Source of the DNA: Diplonema papillatum
Taxonomy: Eukaryota > Euglenozoa > Diplonemea > Diplonemida > Diplonemidae
Direction: 5' to 3'
DNA: 64,000 nt
NCBI GenBank assembly: GCA_030068145.1
Contig: JAPJBO010000061.1
Location: 186,001-250,000 of the forward strand
Of the stretch, positions 23,926 to 35,735 are shown in pieces. A program made the translations under genes and the position numbers. The notes below the pieces were generated by a model. The model ran no database searches. It saw nothing but the letters and a program-made list of their open reading frames with translations, and was not told the DNA's origin. Position 1 is the stretch's first letter; every line of letters starts with the position of its first letter.

Positions 23926-26886
23926 TAGTGATCGAAAAAAGTGGGACAACCCTCAAACATCAGTATTGGTGATCCAAAAAAGTGGGACAACCCTCAAACG
24001 TCAGTTTTGGTGATCCAAAAAAGTGGGACAACCCTCAAACGTCAGTATTGGTGATCCAAAAAAGTGGGACAACCCTCAAACGTCAGTATTGGTGATCCAA
24101 AAAAGTGGGACAACCCTCAAACGTCAGTATTGGTGATCCAAAAAAGTGGGACAACCCTCAAACGTCAGTATTGGTGATCCAAAAAAGTGGGACAACCCTC
24201 AAACGTCAGTATTGGTGACCCAAAAAAGTGGGACAACCCTCAAACGTCAGTTTTAGTGATCGAAAAAAGTGGGACAACCCTCAAACGTCAGTATTGGTGA
24301 CCCAAAAAAGTGGGACAACCCTCAAACGTCAGTTTTGGTGATCGAAAAAAGTGGGACAACCCTCAAACGTCAGTATTGGTGATCCAAAAAAGTGGGACAA
24401 CCCTCAAACGTCAGTATTGGTGATCGAAAAAAGTGGGACAACCCTCAAACGTCAGTATTGGTGATCGAAAAAAGTGGGACAACCCTCAAACGTCAGTATT
24501 GGTGATCCAAAAAAGTGGGACAACCCTCAAACGTCAGTATTGGTGATCCAAAAAAGTGGGACAACCCTCAAACGTCAGTATTGGTGATCCAAAAAAGTGG
24601 GACAACCCTCAAACGTCAGTATTGGTGATCCAAAAAAGTGGGACAACCCTCAAACGTCAGTATTGGTGATCCAAAAAAGTGGGACAACCCTCAAACGTCA
24701 GTATTGGTGATCCAAAAAAGTGGGACAACCCTCAAACGTCAGTTTTAGTGATCCAAAAAAGTGGGACAACCCTCAAACGTCAGTATTGGTGATCCAAAAA
24801 AGTGGGACAACCCTCAAACGTCAGTATTGGTGATCGAAAAAAGTGGGACAACCCTCAAACGTCAGTATTGGTGATCCAAAAAAGTGGGACAACCCTCAAA
24901 CGTCAGTATTGGTGATCCAAAAAAGTGGGACAACCCTCAAACGTCAGTATTAGTGATCGAAAAAAGTGGGACAACCCTCAAACGTCAGTATTGGTGATCC
25001 AAAAAAGTGGGACAACCCTCAAACGTCAGTATTGGTGATCCAAAAAAGTGGGACAACCCTCAAACATCAGTATTGGTGATCCAAAAAAGTGGGACAACCC
25101 TCAAACGTCAGTATTGGTGATCCAAAAAAGTGGGACAACCCTCAAACGTCAGTATTGGTGATCCAAAAAAGTGGGACAACCCTCAAACGTCAGTATTGGT
25201 GATCCAAAAAAGTGGGACAACCCTCAAACGTCAGTATTGGTGATCCAAAAAAGTGGGACAACCCTCAAACGTCAGTTTTGGTGATCGAAAAAAGTGGGAC
25301 AACCCTCAAACGTCAGTATTGGTGATCCAAAAAAGTGGGACAACCCTCAAACGTCAGTATTGGTGATCCAAAAAAGTGGGACAACCCTCAAACGTCAGTT
25401 TTGGTGATCGAAAAAAGTGGGACAACCCTCAAACGTCAGTATTGGTGATCCAAAAAAGTGGGACAACCCTCAAACGTCAGTATTGGTGATCCAAAAAAGT
25501 GGGACAACCCTCAAACGTCAGTATTGGTGATCCAAAAAAGTGGGACAACCCTCAAACGTCAGTATTGGTGATCCAAAAAAGTGGGACAACCCTCAAACGT
25601 CAGTATTGGTGATCCAAAAAAGTGGGACAACCCTCAAACGTCAGTATTGGTGATCCAAAAAAGTGGGACAACCCTCAAACGTCAGTATTGGTGATCCAAA
25701 AAAGTGGGACAACCCTCAAACGTCAGTATTGGTGATCCAAAAAAGTGGGACAACCCTCAAACGTCAGTATTGGTGATCCAAAAAAGTGGGACAACCCTCA
25801 AACGTCAGTATTGGTGATCCAAAAAAGTGGGACAACCCTCAAACGTCAGTATTGGTGATCCAAAAAAGTGGGACAACCCTCAAACGTCAGTATTGGTGAT
25901 CGAAAAAAGTGGGACAACCCTCAAACGTCAGTATTGGTGATCCAAAAAAGTGGGACAACCCTCAAACGTCAGTATTGGTGATCCAAAAAAGTGGGACAAC
26001 CCTCAAACGTCAGTTTTAGTGATCGAAAAAAGTGGGACAACCCTCAAACGTCAGTATTGGTGATCCAAAAAAGTGGGACAACCCTCAAACGTCAGTATTG
26101 GTGATCCAAAAAAGTGGGACAACCCTCAAACGTCAGTATTGGTGATCCAAAAAAGTGGGACAACCCTCAAACGTCAGTATTGGTGATCCAAAAAAGTGGG
26201 ACAACCCTCAAACGTCAGTATTGGTGATCCAAAAAAGTGGGACAACCCTCAAACGTCAGTATTGGTGATCCAAAAAAGTGGGACAACCCTCAAACGTCAG
26301 TATTGGTGATCCAAAAAAGTGGGACAACCCTCAAACGTCAGTATTGGTGATCCAAAAAAGTGGGACAACCCTCAAACGTCAGTATTGGTGATCGAAAAAA
26401 GTGGGACAACCCTCAAACGTCAGTATTGGTGATCCAAAAAAGTGGGACAACCCTCAAACGTCAGTATTGGTGATCCAAAAAAGTGGGACAACCCTCAAAC
26501 GTCAGTATTGGTGATCCAAAAAAGTGGGACAACCCTCAAACGTCAGTATTGGTGATCCAAAAAAGTGGGACAACCCTCAAACGTCAGTATTGGTGATCCA
26601 AAAAAGTGGGACAACCCTCAAACGTCAGTTTTGGTGATCGAAAAAAGTGGGACAACCCTCAAACGTCAGTATTGGTGATCCAAAAAAGTGGGACAACCCT
26701 CAAACGTCAGTATTGGTGATCCAAAAAAGTGGGACAACCCTCAAACGTCAGTATTGGTGATCCAAAAAAGTGGGACAACCCTCAAACATCAGTTTTAGTG
26801 ATCGAAAAAAGTGGGACAACCCTCAAACGTCAGTTTTAGTGATCGAAAAAAGTGGGACAACCCTCAAACGTCAGTATTGGTGATCC
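23926..26886 (-). repeat. Satellite array 2, right arm: about 72 units of 41 bp, opposite orientation
   Basis: The units are the reverse complement of the left arm (gtgggacaaccctcaaacgt, then cagtattggtgatccaaaaaa). From 23941 to 26852 there are 71 exact steps of 41 bp. A variant class pairs ttttagtg with atcg, so linked changes occur at three sites. Together the two arms could form a hairpin of almost 3 kb. Confidence 0.97.
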
Positions 26887-26921
26887 AAGTACGTGCGCTC
26901 GGCTAAGGCCGGCGCGTGGCG

Positions 26922-27822
26922 AGACTGGAGGCAGCAGTTAAAGTTCGGGGAACAGTAAAGTTCGGGCGAAGCTAAGTTCGGGCAATGCTGGTGAAGCTAA
27001 GTTCGAGTGATGCTTAGTTCGGGCGTTGCTAAGCGCTCAGGCTGCGCTGGTACTAAAAAACAGTTCGGGCACGAAGCGAAGTTCGGCCAGGGTGTAAAGT
27101 CCGGGTGAAGCCAAGGTCGGTGCTCGTACCCGGGGGGACACCCCCCCCGGACCCCCCCCGACCCACCGAGTGCGGGAAAAGTTTGGCGCTGGTACCCGGG
27201 TGGGCGCCCCCCCCGCCGCCCCCCGGCGAAGCAAAAGTTCGGGCGGAGCTAAGTTCTGGTGAAGCTCAGTTCGAACGATAATGAGTTCGAGTGATCCTAA
27301 GTTCGGGTGGAGCTAAGTTCTGGTGAAGCAAAGTTCGGGCGCAGCTGAGTTCGGGCGAAGCAACGCTCGGGCGAAGTTAAGTTCTGGCGAAGCAAAGTTC
27401 GGGCGATGCTAAATTCTGGTACGGGCGCAGTGAGTTCTGGTGAAGCAAAGTTCGGTTCTCGTAGCAAGTTTGGCCTGTGATGGCAAGCTCGGCCGCCCGA
27501 CTCCGTTTCCCGGGGTGACCCAAATACCGCGAGATACTGAGAAACTCCGCCAAAAACGCAATTTTCGGGCACATTTGACCCCGAAACGCAACAAACCTCG
27601 AAAACAATCTTCGACCGGAAAAATGTCATGGGCGGGGTTCGAACCCGGACTCACCGGCCTGAAGGCCGGCGCCCGGTCACTCTGCCACCCGCATACCTTC
27701 TGCGAGGAAAAAAAAAAGCTTGCCCGGCTCTTTCCAAAAACAATACACTTTTTTCATGAAGAAAAGCCGGGTTGGCTCGAATAGAGGCTATTCACATTGC
27801 ATGTTCGTAGGACCTCCAGTCT
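26922..27822 (-). mobile_element. 0.9-kb inverted-repeat element with tRNA-like module, copy 1
   Basis: It starts agactggaggcagcagttaa and ends gacctccagtct, an 11-bp terminal inverted repeat. The outer third is a degenerate run of words such as aagttcgggcgaagc. A tRNA-like module lies inward on the minus strand at 27620-27705: A box tggcagagtgac, B box ggttcgaacccc, ending in TTTTT, with a ggccttcaggcc arm. The copy at 34989-35647 has the same parts in the same order, in opposite orientation. A GC block near 27131-27225 resembles the hairpin family. Confidence 0.7.
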
Positions 27823-27932
27823 CGAAAAAAGTGGGACAACCCTCAAACATCAGTATTGGCGATCCAAAAAAGTGGGACAACCCTCAAACATCAGTATTGG
27901 TGATCCAAAAAAGTGGGACAACCCTCAAACTA
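27823..27932 (-). repeat. Three isolated units of satellite 2
   Basis: Three units in the right-arm orientation (gtgggacaaccctcaaacat) begin directly at the inner end of the preceding element and stop at aaactaacg. They lie 0.9 kb from the main array, with the element between. Confidence 0.9.
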
Positions 27933-27999
27933 ACGTTTCCGGACCGGTCACGGACCACTGTCACCGATGGCTTTAGAATTTCGATGAAAGTGCTCGAAA

Positions 28000-28140
28000 A
28001 AGGTGAAAAACATGCCGGGATTCGAACCTGTGCCCTCAGGGTAGAGGTCCGCCGCACTGGTGAAAAAATCGACCCTGGCGGGGTTCGAACCTGTGACTCT
28101 CACCGTAGAGGTCCGCCGCACTGTCAATTCGACCACATAT
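28000..28140 (-). repeat. Two tandem tRNA-like modules
   Basis: On the minus strand two copies of gtgcggcggacctctac are each followed by a B box (aggttcgaaccccg; aggttcgaatcccg) and a T-run. Stems are incomplete, so these are tRNA-derived repeats. Confidence 0.55.
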
Positions 28141-28204
28141 TTGTGCTGGGGCGGGGGAAAATTCTCTCAATTCCGCTCAAGAAATATTTTTCGGATACCA
28201 AGTG

Positions 28205-28650
28205 GGGGGGGGTCTGGGGACCCACCTTTTCGTTCTGCCAAGTCGGTGGGCAGGTGGCCCGCTCAGGAAAAAATCTGTGCTCCCAAAGATAGATGGAAAA
28301 AAGAAGGTGTTTTTATTCTTCGCTTTTTCTCACGAACGGGGGGGTCGGTCCTGCTTCAACAGCCCTTTCATCTGGACCACTTCCCTCGCGTCCTTTTCCC
28401 AGGATGGGAACCTCAGAACCTTCTCTGTTCCCGTGGCCACGGCCTCAGCCAGGGCTTTCGCGGCGGATTCGTCCAAGGCCATTTCCCAGTGTTTTTATTA
28501 TATGGAAAGAAGAAGGTGCTTTTATTCTTCGCTTTTTCTCACGAACGGGGGGGGTCGGTCCTGCTTTTGGCTTTGTAGGTTCTCCCGACTCCCCAATTCG
28601 TTCTCAGCACAAACTCAAGAGGTCTAGTCAACTATTCCCTGCAGTATTGG
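28205..28650 (+). repeat. Patchwork of dispersed modules
   Basis: 28215-28290 matches 19900-19985 inverted. The block gaaggtgtttttattcttcg, then ctttttctcacgaacgggg at 28298-28345 is repeated at 28505-28555. 28547-28650 matches 17451-17575. Open frames here are made by the repeats. Confidence 0.7.
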
Positions 28651-29100
28651 CATACTTTAAAAAAAAATAAGGCCGAGACCCTCCCCATGCCGGACATTGT
28701 CCGCCAAAGTCTAACTGACACGTTCCCTATACACGCAAAAACGACGGCATGCCGGAAGACCCCTCGACCCACGAAAAATCAGCTACTGGAACGCACGACG
28801 CTCGCAGGGGGGGAAATGCCGCCAAAAGCAGGCGAAATCGAAGAGAAAAGCTGCGCAAGGCTATACATAAGCAAAAGGAGAAAAATGCGGAGCCTGGCGT
28901 TTAAAAAACGCTTGCGACTCGATAAATGCGGAGGGCCTCCTCGGCTTAGTTAAGGTCCAATCTCACAGTCTTAGGTCTGTGCGAGCGGGAGAGCGGCACA
29001 GATGATGATTCGTTCCTCTGCTGCCCACTCTGCGTCCCGCGGATCATGTTGCCACAGCACGTCGCAGCACAAAGCGCGCAACAAGCTGGTCGGTTCAAAG
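28651..29100. other. No feature recognised
   Basis: No convincing frame, repeat or RNA signal was seen. An A-run (28660-28670) ends the previous repeat block. Confidence 0.4.
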
Positions 29101-29320
29101 AAATACTCGAGTGACTGCCTTGTGCTCATTTCCTCGGAGGCTAGAGGGGGAGAAAACAGTACAACTACAAAGTGGGTCATTTTTGTTGAACGCTTACGCC
29201 CGCCACTAAACCCAGATTTACCTGTGTTTCGTGTGGGCTACAACACATTCACCTCCTTTGAGATTGCGATAGTCGCCTTTGAGATTTTGTAACTGGCAGT
29301 CTCCTGGCAGCTCACACAAA
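29101..29320 (+). mobile_element. A-tailed short retroposon family (SINE-like), copy
   Basis: It starts aaatactcgagtgactgcc, passes aaagtgggtcatttttgttg, then gaacgcttacgcccgccact and ggcagtctcc. The 3' third is rearranged (an extra gagattttg segment, as in the 63503 copy). The family consensus is about 215-225 bp and ends gtgcttatac followed by A. No A or B box was recognised. Confidence 0.7.
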
Positions 29321-31188
29321 AATACTCGACTTTTTGTTCTTCGCTTACACCACCGTGCGTTGTTCTCTCACTCAAGACTTTGACCTGTTGTGTTTGTGTG
29401 ATTTGCCGTGTAGGGGTAGACCGGCATGACCTCACGGCCGTTCAACACGTGGTTCGGTAGATACAGCACTTGGGATCCCTTCTGTTCTTTGTCGGGCAGC
29501 ATTGTCGAGCATTTCCTTTCAAGCTGGCGCTGTCACTGAGCCTTTGTTTGTGCGTGCCGGTTGATCGTTTTCCCACATGGATTCAGGTAAGTTCTGATCA
29601 ACCATCAAAACACGCTGCCTACGTCTTCTTTAGCCTGCAGAATACATTGAAGGGCAACCCGCAAGATTGTTCGTACTAAAAAAAACTGTCTTGAATGATC
29701 GCGTATGTAGCGACGCCTCCTCCAGCGCTTTTGGAGCTTGAAATGCAGGAGCCACAACCCTTAAAGTATCCACTTCCGCCCTCGCAGGGGGACCACAAGC
29801 GACCTGCACTTGCGAGAAGCACCGGGAGGGCTATAAGCGTGGGGTAAACAAAAGTTCTGTTGCCTCAATCCCCTTGAGCCGGGAAAAACGGAGGGACGAA
29901 CGCAACCTACCCACAGTGCGCTCCTACGAGGCAGGTCAAAGAGCCGGGCGGCTTGGTCGGAAACAGCAGTTCTGTCGCAAACCTCCCATCCTTGCCTTCC
30001 GTTTTCTGCCGTTCTGGTCGTTTTGGACAGGATCCTGCCTGACTTTCCACAAGTTGCACTTTTAGGCAATGTTGAACAAGCTTAGGCAATTCGCAGCGAA
30101 AGAAACCGACGGAACAACACAACGTCGATAGCAAGATATCGCCGACGTTGCTTCAGTTTGCTTCGCCTGCCAACTCCGTGTAGTGTTTACAACTAGCCCT
30201 CAAAAAACGCAGGGTCACGCCGTATGGGTGGGCCTCTTTTCCTTTTTTCTAGTTTCAACTTCTCGTGTAGAGTACCTTGCCTGTCCAGGTCCGGAAGGAT
30301 CGGGTGCGGTTTGCTCGGCTGAGTGTCCATACCTGACCTATTACCGTTCACGTCTTTGCTAAACAGGGGCGGAGGGGCAGCGAGCAGAAAGGTGGTCAAT
30401 TACTCTGCAGGCAGGCGGTCAACTACTCTGGTCTAGAGGTCGGCAGACTCTGACCGAAGTGGCAAAGGAAAATGGATACTTTTGTACTAACACGTCAGAC
30501 TTTCGCCAGACTCTGGCTATGACAGCAGGCTCTTAATCGGACCCTGAGGAAAACGAGAGGTTGTCAAGTCTTGATACAAGACGCGATCGAGCACTTCCCA
30601 GGCTCTTGCGACGTGCACTCTAATACCAGAACCAGACTTCGAACCCGACGGAACTATTGATCGCGGCTTCCAGCGCGATGGCGTTCAAAGGTAACGAGCA
30701 AAACAGAAATAAGGGCAACCAAGGTCCGGCGCGGACGACGCCGCGGCCTTAATTCTGTCACATGTGCCAGCGGCTGACACCTCTATCTTGACGGGGATAC
30801 GCCTCTTTTCTCGCTTTGCGTTTCCCTTCTACCCCTTTCACATGAAAGGAGGGTATTTCCATTCGTCCATCAATTGGACGTGCGGGTTTCCGAAGAAGTC
30901 CCAGGAATCCTTCCCACCCATGATGTGGGCGGCGCGAAGCTCTTGGCCGAACGTGCAAGGCCCGCAGCTGTGTGTGGTTGGGGAACGGTGAGCGGTGAGT
31001 TTAACTGCGGCGAGAACCCAACGGGCAACTCCCTGAAAAAAGATACTATATTGCCGCAACCGGCTTGACGAAGAGGTGAGCAACAGATTTGCGCTTTTTC
31101 TCGCCCTGTTTTGACGCGGTACTCCTTGCAGTGTAGGCCCTGCATTTCGGAGACGACTATGTTGAAGGAAACACGAGGCAGAGAACCG
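29321..31188. other. Gene-free stretch
   Basis: At 29320-29350 lies a short module (aatactcgac, ttgttcttcgcttacaccacc) shared with 55390-55495 and 59595-59690. At 29540-29590 the string tttgtttgtgcgtgccggtt, then gatcgttttcccac, ending ttcag|gtaagt, matches the cysteine-rich frame near 51730. No gene is recognised. Confidence 0.4.
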
Positions 31189-31294
<106 letters not shown>

Positions 31295-31927
31295 AGCATA
31301 GCAAGGAATGCTTGCCATGATCCGAGTGATTGATCTGGGTTGCAGCCGCAAAATACTCAAGGAAATGCCTAGTGCTCATTTCGACGGAGGCCCTTGAGCT
31401 CGCACCGCGAAGAAGTACTGAGCCGGTCCACCCCCGGCTGATAGGCTGCTAGACTGCGCTATACTATGACCGCCTGAGATAGCCTAGGATAGCCTGTAGC
31501 CTTTGATAGACTGCTGATAGACTGTGAAAGACAGCAGCAGTTTCAGCTTAGTGTGAGTTTGATCAAAGTAGAATCAAGGCAGCCCTTACAAAGACCAGCC
31601 ACAGTCAACGCCGCGTGGGTGCGGGCTTTTGATATTAACCCGGGGGAAAGGTTTCTTGGGTTTGAAGAGTGGTGCTTGCAGGAGGGGTTAATTCTGGGAA
31701 AGGTACTTTTTCGGGAACTTCGGGCCGCAGTCAAAAATGGGTCGCAAATGGAGAGAATGGGGGCCTAGGGGTGCATTTTAATGATTTTCGCAGCCGATCT
31801 TTCAAATGCGCACCTCAGAATTGAATGCGTACACATGCAGAGTGACACAGGAGACACACGGCCACAGGATACCTGGTCGGAAAACCCAGCACAAAATATC
31901 CGAACACCACCTAGAATTGTTGTCCAA

Positions 31928-32153
31928 AAATACTCGAGGGGCTGCCTTGTGCTTACTTCGAAGGAGGCTAGAGGGGGAGAAACAATACAACACTACAAAA
32001 TGGGTCTTTTTTGTTGAACGCTTACGCCCGCCACTAAACCCAGATTCACCTGTGTTTCGTGGCTACAGCACATTTACCTTCTTTGATCTTTTGCAGCTGG
32101 CAGCCTCAAGTATTTCCTACAAAGCAGGTGCTTATACAAAAAAAAAAAAAAAA
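31928..32153 (+). mobile_element. A-tailed short retroposon, near full-length copy
   Basis: This is the most complete copy: aaatactcgaggggctgcc at the start, cttcgaaggaggctagaggg, gaacgcttacgcccgcca, cttttgcagctggcagcctc, then gtgcttatac and a 16-A tail. A partial start lies at 31350-31395. Confidence 0.75.
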
Positions 32154-32886
32154 ATGCTGACCACGCTTCCTGTTGGGGAAACCACTACCACAGTGGAGCG
32201 CAAAATCTCCAACGAGGAGACACGCAAGGTGGAGAAGCCGGATATCATCAGCTCATACAACACGTACATAGGCGGCGTCGACATGGGCGATCAGCGCATG
32301 GCGAGTTGCGGGCGACTCATGAAGGGCCGGCGTTGCCTCAAACTTTTTTCTATTTTGTCGAGGTCTCCACTGCCACGTCGTGTGGAAAATGCTGAGGACT
32401 GACAAGAAAGGAAGAACGCCTTCACTTCCCGATTTCAAGCGTATGTTGGTGATGGAGCTCCTTTCCGCCGAAGAGGACTGCTCAACAAGGTGTGCTCTAC
32501 AGAGACGGGAACCCCTTCCAAAAAAAACGATGCCGCCACCCTCACCTTCGCCCCAATCTGCTCGCAAGACAGAAAAGCAGAAGCACGGCGTTAAGCACAG
32601 GTTGAACGGGCTATTTCACAACCTCGTCAAGCTGGATCAGCAGCGACAGTGCATATGCCACGTGCAGCGCAAAGGTGCTCTTTACACAAGCGAGCAGTGC
32701 GATGTCCCTCTTTGCCCTGTGCCGTGTTTCGGAAGGTACCACACCATGGCGCAACATCTCTTCGATGACCCAACCATGCAAGGCACCGTCGACCGTTTGA
32801 AGGACCCCAACGGCCGGCACTTCAAGAGAGGGAGGGATCTTACACTGTCGGCTGGCCACAGAATCAGCAAAGTTGCAAAGAAGTAG
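32154..32886 (+). pseudogene. piggyBac transposase, C-terminal remnant
   Basis: The first frame reads KPDIISSYNTYIGGVDMGDQ, the piggyBac signature around the third catalytic Asp (YNxxMGGVDxxDQ). The match then moves to another frame (FYFVEVSTATS) and then a third, which ends with RLNGLFHNLV, QRQCICHVQRKGA, TSEQCDVPLC and PCFGRYHT. That is the family's cysteine-rich C-terminus (CxxC, CxxxLC, CFxxYHT). At least two frame changes and the absence of the N-terminal half and first catalytic residues show that it is broken, unless a short intron accounts for one change. piggyBac enzymes cut and paste DNA at TTAA sites. No flanking TTAA ends were identified. Confidence 0.75.
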
Positions 32887-32989
32887 AAGAAGTAGTGGAA
32901 ACAGAGACCCTTTCTCCCCGTCGCTGCACCAAATCAAATGATTCTCTTCGCACGCCCGTTTTTCCCTGTCCGCCTTCGAGCACTCACCC

Positions 32990-33330
32990 ACCGTCTTTTG
33001 CTACTGTCCCATGTTGGCTGGGTCCCGGGTTTCGCGGTGGCATGTGTTCGTCACGGGCAACAGTTTTGTCAGATGAAGGGCGCATTTGAAAGATCTGTGA
33101 CGTATCTTTCCAAAGAAGCAAACATCGACCACTTTAGTTGGATATGCACTGGCTGGGTGTGGCTTGGTTCCCTGGCACGTGCCAGAGCTTGGGTTCTGTA
33201 ATGGGCACAGGCGAGAATTCGAAAACACCAATTTCTGGCCAGGCCCCAAGTTTTGCAGTGGCATCTGCTTGGCAGCTCGGGCAGCACTTTTGTCCGATGA
33301 AGGGTGGTTTTGAAAGATTTGTGACATATC
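32990..33330 (+). repeat. Two diverged direct copies of a 200-230-bp unit
   Basis: Both copies share ggtttcgcggtggcatgtg or gttttgcagtggcatctg, then gggcaacagttttgtcagat, agggcgcatttgaaagat and gtgacgtatctt. Both stay open in a frame reading FCxMKGxFERxVTYL, which may be chance or a remnant of coding sequence. Confidence 0.55.
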
Positions 33331-33672
33331 TTGCTAGCGTTATTTGTGGATTAGAAGGTCTTTCCAAAGAAGTAAGTACGGAACACTTTCGTTGTGTCTT
33401 CATAGGCGAGATGATCTCCACAACCATTTTTGATCTTTCAACATATTTTTATGTCTCCCGTCCGTATAGGGTTAATCATCATGTTTCAAACCCCCGATTG
33501 CGCGTAACCTGGAAGCACCCAGAGGGTGTCGTGGTACAAAGGTGCAGTTGCCCGCATCCATCCGGCAATCAGCTCGCATCGGAGAGGTGACGCTACCCAC
33601 CTTGGCGACAGCAGCAGGCAGTTCGACGCACTTCCGGGAAATAGGGGTGGACTGGCTCTCCTCTCGTGGTGC

Positions 33673-34128
33673 GGCATGTATATCTACCCCCCCCCGTGTT
33701 AGTGTCGCCTCCGTTTAGCCCTTGTCAGTGTCGCCTTCTTGCCTGAAAACGCGAGGCGACACGGGAAGACGGTTCTCAATAGGGTTCCCTGTACTTGCAT
33801 GAAGAATGTCTCATCCTCACCAACGGCTTCCCGTGTTAGTGTCGCCTTTTAGGAAAAGGTGCCTTCAGGTTGGCGACACTATCACGGGGGATTGCAAGAA
33901 CGTGCTTGGAATGGGTATGTGCTCAACACCGCACTGGTCCCGTCTGCGCCGTGTTTCGGTCCTTTAAGCCACGGACACATAAGGCGGACCATCATCAGCG
34001 TGGAACCTGAGTGTCTGCAGACAGGACTGCGGTGTGAGTCTGGTTTGTCAGGCGGCTGTTCGTAGCTCGTCACAGCCAGGACCACCCGTGCTACTATCAC
34101 GGGGGGGGGGGGTAGGTACATAGATACC
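33673..34128. mobile_element. 0.45-kb inverted-repeat (MITE-like) element
   Basis: The left end reads tatctacccccccccgtgtt, then agtgtcgcc. The right end is the reverse complement (ctatcacggggggggggg, then taggtacatagata). An extra internal inverted copy of the motif ends at 33891 (ggcgacactatcacggggg). No coding capacity. Confidence 0.55.
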
Positions 34129-34605
34129 ATAATAGTGGATGTGCATGCTGTACCCGCTAATCAGGCAGGTACGTGCATGCGTCACCACAGCTGAGTATGT
34201 GGTATCACGTAAATGCGGTGTGTGGATACTCTAGGTGATGTAGTCCGTGGTGCACCTGTGCTACGTTTGAATGGGCAGGAGGACGCAATCGTCGCGTGAC
34301 CGCGGTGGCAGAGGCGCGCCGAGGACCAGAGCCAAGGACACCAGGAATCACCAATTCTCCGAACACGAAAGCGAATAAACATACCAGATTGTGCAAAGGC
34401 AGTCCGCGAGGACGCCTTCGGCCGGCCCGTTGTTAACCGCGCCAGCCTTCTTGCGGGTAGCATGTCGCATGACGCAAGGAGTGCACGGGCACATGAAGGG
34501 GAGGCAATGGTTCAGCAACGCGCATTCCTGGTCCAAAGACCACGCGTACATCTGCGGAGGTGTGGTATTTCTTTCATTTTAGCTCCCGCAATTGGATTCA
34601 TGTTG

Positions 34606-34666
34606 AACCGGGTAAACCGTGGACACCCCCCAAAATGAGGCTGGGTGTCCCAGGTTTTACCCGGTT
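34606..34666 (+). other. Strong imperfect hairpin followed by a T-run
   Basis: The left arm aaccgggtaaaccgtggaca pairs with the right arm ending gggtgtcccaggttttaccc, giving a stem of about 23 bp with one or two mismatches and a loop of about 14 nt. A T-run (34672-34681) follows after cggca. It could be a Pol III product, a small-RNA precursor or a tiny foldback repeat. Confidence 0.5.
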
Positions 34667-34988
34667 CGGCATTTTTTTTTCTTTCGGAGTTTGCGACTTT
34701 GCGTTCTTTGCGCAGTGCAACGTGCGACTTCTTTTCCCTTCTCTGGGGAAGAGCTGCCGCGCCAAACCTCGCTTCTTTGTACCCCATGCGGAGAAAGGAG
34801 AAAGAGAGACATAAATAGAGAGCAGAGTGGGTTTGGCGTGCGTCGGGGCCGGTGAGAGCACCAGCCATCTTGCTAGATAAATCCTGCCGCGGAAAAGGAG
34901 CCCTTTCATTCGCTGGGGAGCAACACCCCTGCGGGGGCCCTCTTCCGTGTGCCTTCACGCGGAAGGAAACAGTAGGCAGACCTTTTCG

Positions 34989-35647
34989 AGACTGGAGGCA
35001 TGCCATGTGAATAGCCTCTATTCGAGCCAACCCCACTTTTCTCTACACTCAGAAGTGTGTTGTTTTTTTGGAGCTGGGGATGTGCTAAGCTAGCTTTTTG
35101 CCCCCTGCCAAAAATGCAAAGGGGTGGCAGCGTGAGCGGGTAGGCCGGTAGGTCCGGGTTCGAACCCCGCCCGTCACACTTTTTCGGTCGAAGATTGTTT
35201 TCGAGGTTTGTTGCGTTTCGGGGTCCAATGTACCCGAAATTTGCGTTTTTTTGCGGAGTATTTGGGTCACCCCGGGAAACGGAGTCGGGGGGGTCTCCCC
35301 CCCGGTTACTGGCGGGCGAACTTGCCATCACAGGCCAAACTTTGCTTCGCAGAACATAGCTTCGCCCGAACTTTGCCTCACCAGAACTCAGCTTCGCGAA
35401 CTTTGCTTCGAACTTAGCTTCGCCCGAACTTTGCATCGCCCGAGCGTTGCTTCACCAGAACTCTTCGCCCGAACTTAGCATCGCTCGAACTTTGCTTCGC
35501 CAGAACTTTGCTTCCCGAGAACTTAGTTTCGCCAGAACTTTGCATCGCCCGAGCGTTGCTTCGCCCGAACTTTGCTTCGCCAGAACTTAGCTTCGCCCGT
35601 CGCCCGATCTTTACTGTTTCCCGAACTTTAACTGCTGCCTCCAGTCT
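34989..35647 (+). mobile_element. 0.66-kb inverted-repeat element with tRNA-like module, copy 2
   Basis: It starts agactggaggcatgccatg and ends actgctgcctccagtct, with the same ends as copy 1. The tRNA-like part (about 35120-35185) has ggtggcagcgtgagcgggt and gggttcgaaccccgccc with TTTTT. The remainder is a run of words such as ttcgcccgaactttgc. Its outer 47 bp match copy 1 at 45 positions. The two copies face each other across 7.2 kb. Confidence 0.7.
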
Positions 35648-35735
35648 ACTTAAATCCGGCGGAGGTCAACTGACCGCAGCTACCGGAGAGAGTGTGCGTA
35701 CGTTGTGTGGTAATGACCTGATACGTGCGTGTGGT

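Noticed and set aside
8571..26886. CRISPR-like arrays
   Set aside because: The 41-bp units are directly adjacent with no unique spacers, and the window is eukaryotic.
27640..27690. Selenocysteine or suppressor tRNA with anticodon TCA
   Set aside because: The ggcc-ttca-ggcc arm would give TCA, but there is no acceptor stem and the module is a repeat.
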